From positions 1,240,001-1,304,000 of the forward strand of contig NZ_CP019402.1 in NCBI RefSeq assembly GCF_002024505.1: 64,000 nt of DNA, read 5' to 3'. The stretch is from Plantibacter flavus (GTDB lineage Bacteria > Actinomycetota > Actinomycetes > Actinomycetales > Microbacteriaceae). A program made the translations under genes and the position numbers. This document shows positions 62,824-64,000 of the stretch, in pieces (position 1 is the first letter of the stretch; every line of letters starts with the position of its first letter). The notes under the pieces are model-generated. The model did not search any database. It was not told the DNA's origin and worked only from the letters and a program-made list of their open reading frames with translations.

Positions 62824-63999
62824 TCAGACGAGGTCTCGCCAGTCGACCGGTCCGGTCATGGCGGCGGGGATGCTGATCGCCTCGGTCGGCGGCACGATCA
62901 TGGTCGCCTCGTCGCGGCGGTGTCGCAGGACGGTGTTCACGTAGGAACCGACGGCTTCCGCGAGGGGGATGTCGCGACCCTCGTTCTGCGCGAGGAACCA
63001 ACGGTGCTCCAGAAGTTGGTGGAAGATCTCGGCGGGCTCGAGCTTGCCGCGGAGTTCGCGGGGGATCGCCTTCACCACCGGCTCGAACACGCGGATGAGC
63101 CACTCGTGCGCCGCCATCTCCTCGTCGAACCCGTCCTTCCCGAACGAGGCCGAATACGCGTCGAGGTCGTTGAGCAGGCGCCTCGCCTGGTTCTCGCCCG
63201 CGTCGAGACCGGTGAGCCGCAGAAGACGGCGCTGGTGATGCCCGGCGTCCACGACCTTCGGCTGGATCCGCACGGTCGAGCCCTCGTCGGTCGTCTTGAT
63301 CGCGAGTTCCTCGATGTCGAAGCCGAGTTCGTTCAGGCGGTGGACGCGCTCGGTGATGCGCCAGCGCTCGGACGCGTCGAAGGACTCGGAGCCCGTGAGC
63401 TCCTTCCAGAGCGAACGGTAGGCGGCGACGATGCCGTTGCTCACGGTGACCGGGTCGAGCTCGGCGTCGGCGCGTCCGCCGGCCTCGAGGTCGAGGAGCT
63501 CGCCGGCGATGTTCACGCGGGCGATCTCGAGGTCGTTCTCACGCTGCCCGTTCGACAGGCCGCCCTCGTAGAGCTTGCCCGTCTCGGCGTCGACGAGATA
63601 GGCGGCGAAAGCGCCCGCGTCGCGCCGGAAGAGCGTGTTCGACAGCGACACGTCGCCCCAGAAGAAGCCGACGATGTGCAGGCGGACGAGGAGGACGGCG
63701 AGCGCGTCGACGAGACGGGTCGCGGTGTCGGGCCGGAGGGTGCCCTGGAAGAGCGCGCGGTAGGGGAGTGAGAACTTCAGGTGCCGCGTCACGAGCACGC
63801 TCGGCAGCTCTCGGCCCTTGCGGTCGCTCCGGTTCGTGATGACCGCGAGCGGGTCGACGCAGGGGATGTCGAGGCGCTGCAGGGTGCGCAGCATGTCGTA
63901 CTCGCCCTTCGCCATCTCCGCGGTCGTCTCCTTGACGGCGATGACGTAGCCGGACAGGTTCGCGAACCGGACGAGGTGGCGCGAGATGCCCTTCGGGAG
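62824..63999 (-). CDS. DUF4032-family kinase-like protein (start beyond window)
   Basis: Partial protein of at least 391 residues; the frame stays open to the window end (continues RHLVRFANLSGYVIAVKETT upstream), so the start lies beyond 64000. It resembles DUF4032 proteins of actinobacteria. A kinase-like catalytic segment reads LLVRLHIVGFFWGDVSLSNT, then AYLVDAETGKLYEGGLSNG. The C-terminal half holds ITERVHRLNELGFDIEELAI and a helical end. Function unknown; the kinase-like HxxxxxxDxxxxN pattern is only suggestive. Confidence 0.8.
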   Translation of the reverse strand, partial: LPKGISRHLVRFANLSGYVIAVKETTAEMAKGEYDMLRTLQRLDIPCVDPLAVITNRSDRKGRELPSVLVTRHLKFSLPYRALFQGTLRPDTATRLVDALAVLLVRLHIVGFFWGDVSLSNTLFRRDAGAFAAYLVDAETGKLYEGGLSNGQRENDLEIARVNIAGELLDLEAGGRADAELDPVTVSNGIVAAYRSLWKELTGSESFDASERWRITERVHRLNELGFDIEELAIKTTDEGSTVRIQPKVVDAGHHQRRLLRLTGLDAGENQARRLLNDLDAYSASFGKDGFDEEMAAHEWLIRVFEPVVKAIPRELRGKLEPAEIFHQLLEHRWFLAQNEGRDIPLAEAVGSYVNTVLRHRRDEATMIVPPTEAISIPAAMTGPVDWRDLV

Positions 64000-64000
64000 C

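Overview
The window is GC-rich chromosomal DNA from an actinobacterium, most likely a member of the Microbacteriaceae. This assignment is an inference. It rests on CarD, mycothiol synthase (MshD), an actinobacterial GlnR, SenX3-RegX3, an IspD-IspF fusion, a SigK/RskA pair, a ZTP riboswitch in front of glyA, and densely packed genes with many ATGA/GTGA/TGATG overlaps and GTG starts. I see no transposase, integrase, phage gene or CRISPR array. The window looks like core chromosome with a few accessory islets.

Left part (1-21 kb), sugar uptake and amino-sugar catabolism. The 3' part of a ROK sugar kinase overlaps nagB. Next come an AzlCD exporter with a divergent XRE-cupin regulator. A complete mannitol PTS locus follows: mtlR on the minus strand, and IIB - HPr - enzyme I - mtlA - mtlF - mtlD on the plus strand. 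It carries the general phosphorelay proteins inside the sugar operon. A minus-strand operon then holds purU, a small membrane protein, nagA and a GlcD-like FAD oxidase. Further on are a MerR/MFS pair, a single-gene fusion of an ECF-like sigma factor with a zinc-finger anti-sigma and membrane/extracellular part, and an intracellular GH20 hexosaminidase. Kinase, NagB, NagA and GH20 together give a GlcNAc/chito-oligosaccharide degradation route.

Middle part (21-36.7 kb). ZTP riboswitch - glyA - folD (one-carbon metabolism) is followed by a DUF559 nuclease-fold gene bracketed by two copies of a nested palindrome, then galT-galK with a divergent DeoR regulator. After these come a YbaK-like deacylase overlapping a CPBP protease, a DHA2 exporter with a divergent TetR, an unknown protein, a gamma-butyrolactone-receptor-like TetR, tRNA-Lys(UUU), a conserved unknown, an apparent unannotated structured RNA, and sigK-rskA.

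Right part (36.7-64 kb). A phosphate regulon dominates: pstS-pstC-pstA-pstB, RNA-degradosome-type ppk, phoU, and divergent senX3-regX3. PHO-box-like repeats lie before pstS, ppk and phoU/senX3. Among these are mutT1-like, mshD and glnR (same neighbourhood as in mycobacteria), a 36-residue membrane ORF, a nitrobindin-like protein, ygfZ, an FUSC-type protein, a methyltransferase and gpmA. Two secreted proteins follow. The second has seven chaplin-like repeats, three of them nearly identical 168-bp units, and an LADTG wall anchor. The end holds a lipoprotein, carD-ispDF, an HTH_42 protein, cysS-rlmB and the truncated start of a DUF4032 kinase-like gene.

Most interesting for follow-up: the DUF559/palindrome cassette, the candidate structured RNA before sigK, the chaplin-like surface repeat gene, and the sigma/anti-sigma fusion. 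Function calls rest on motif recognition by eye; no database search was possible.
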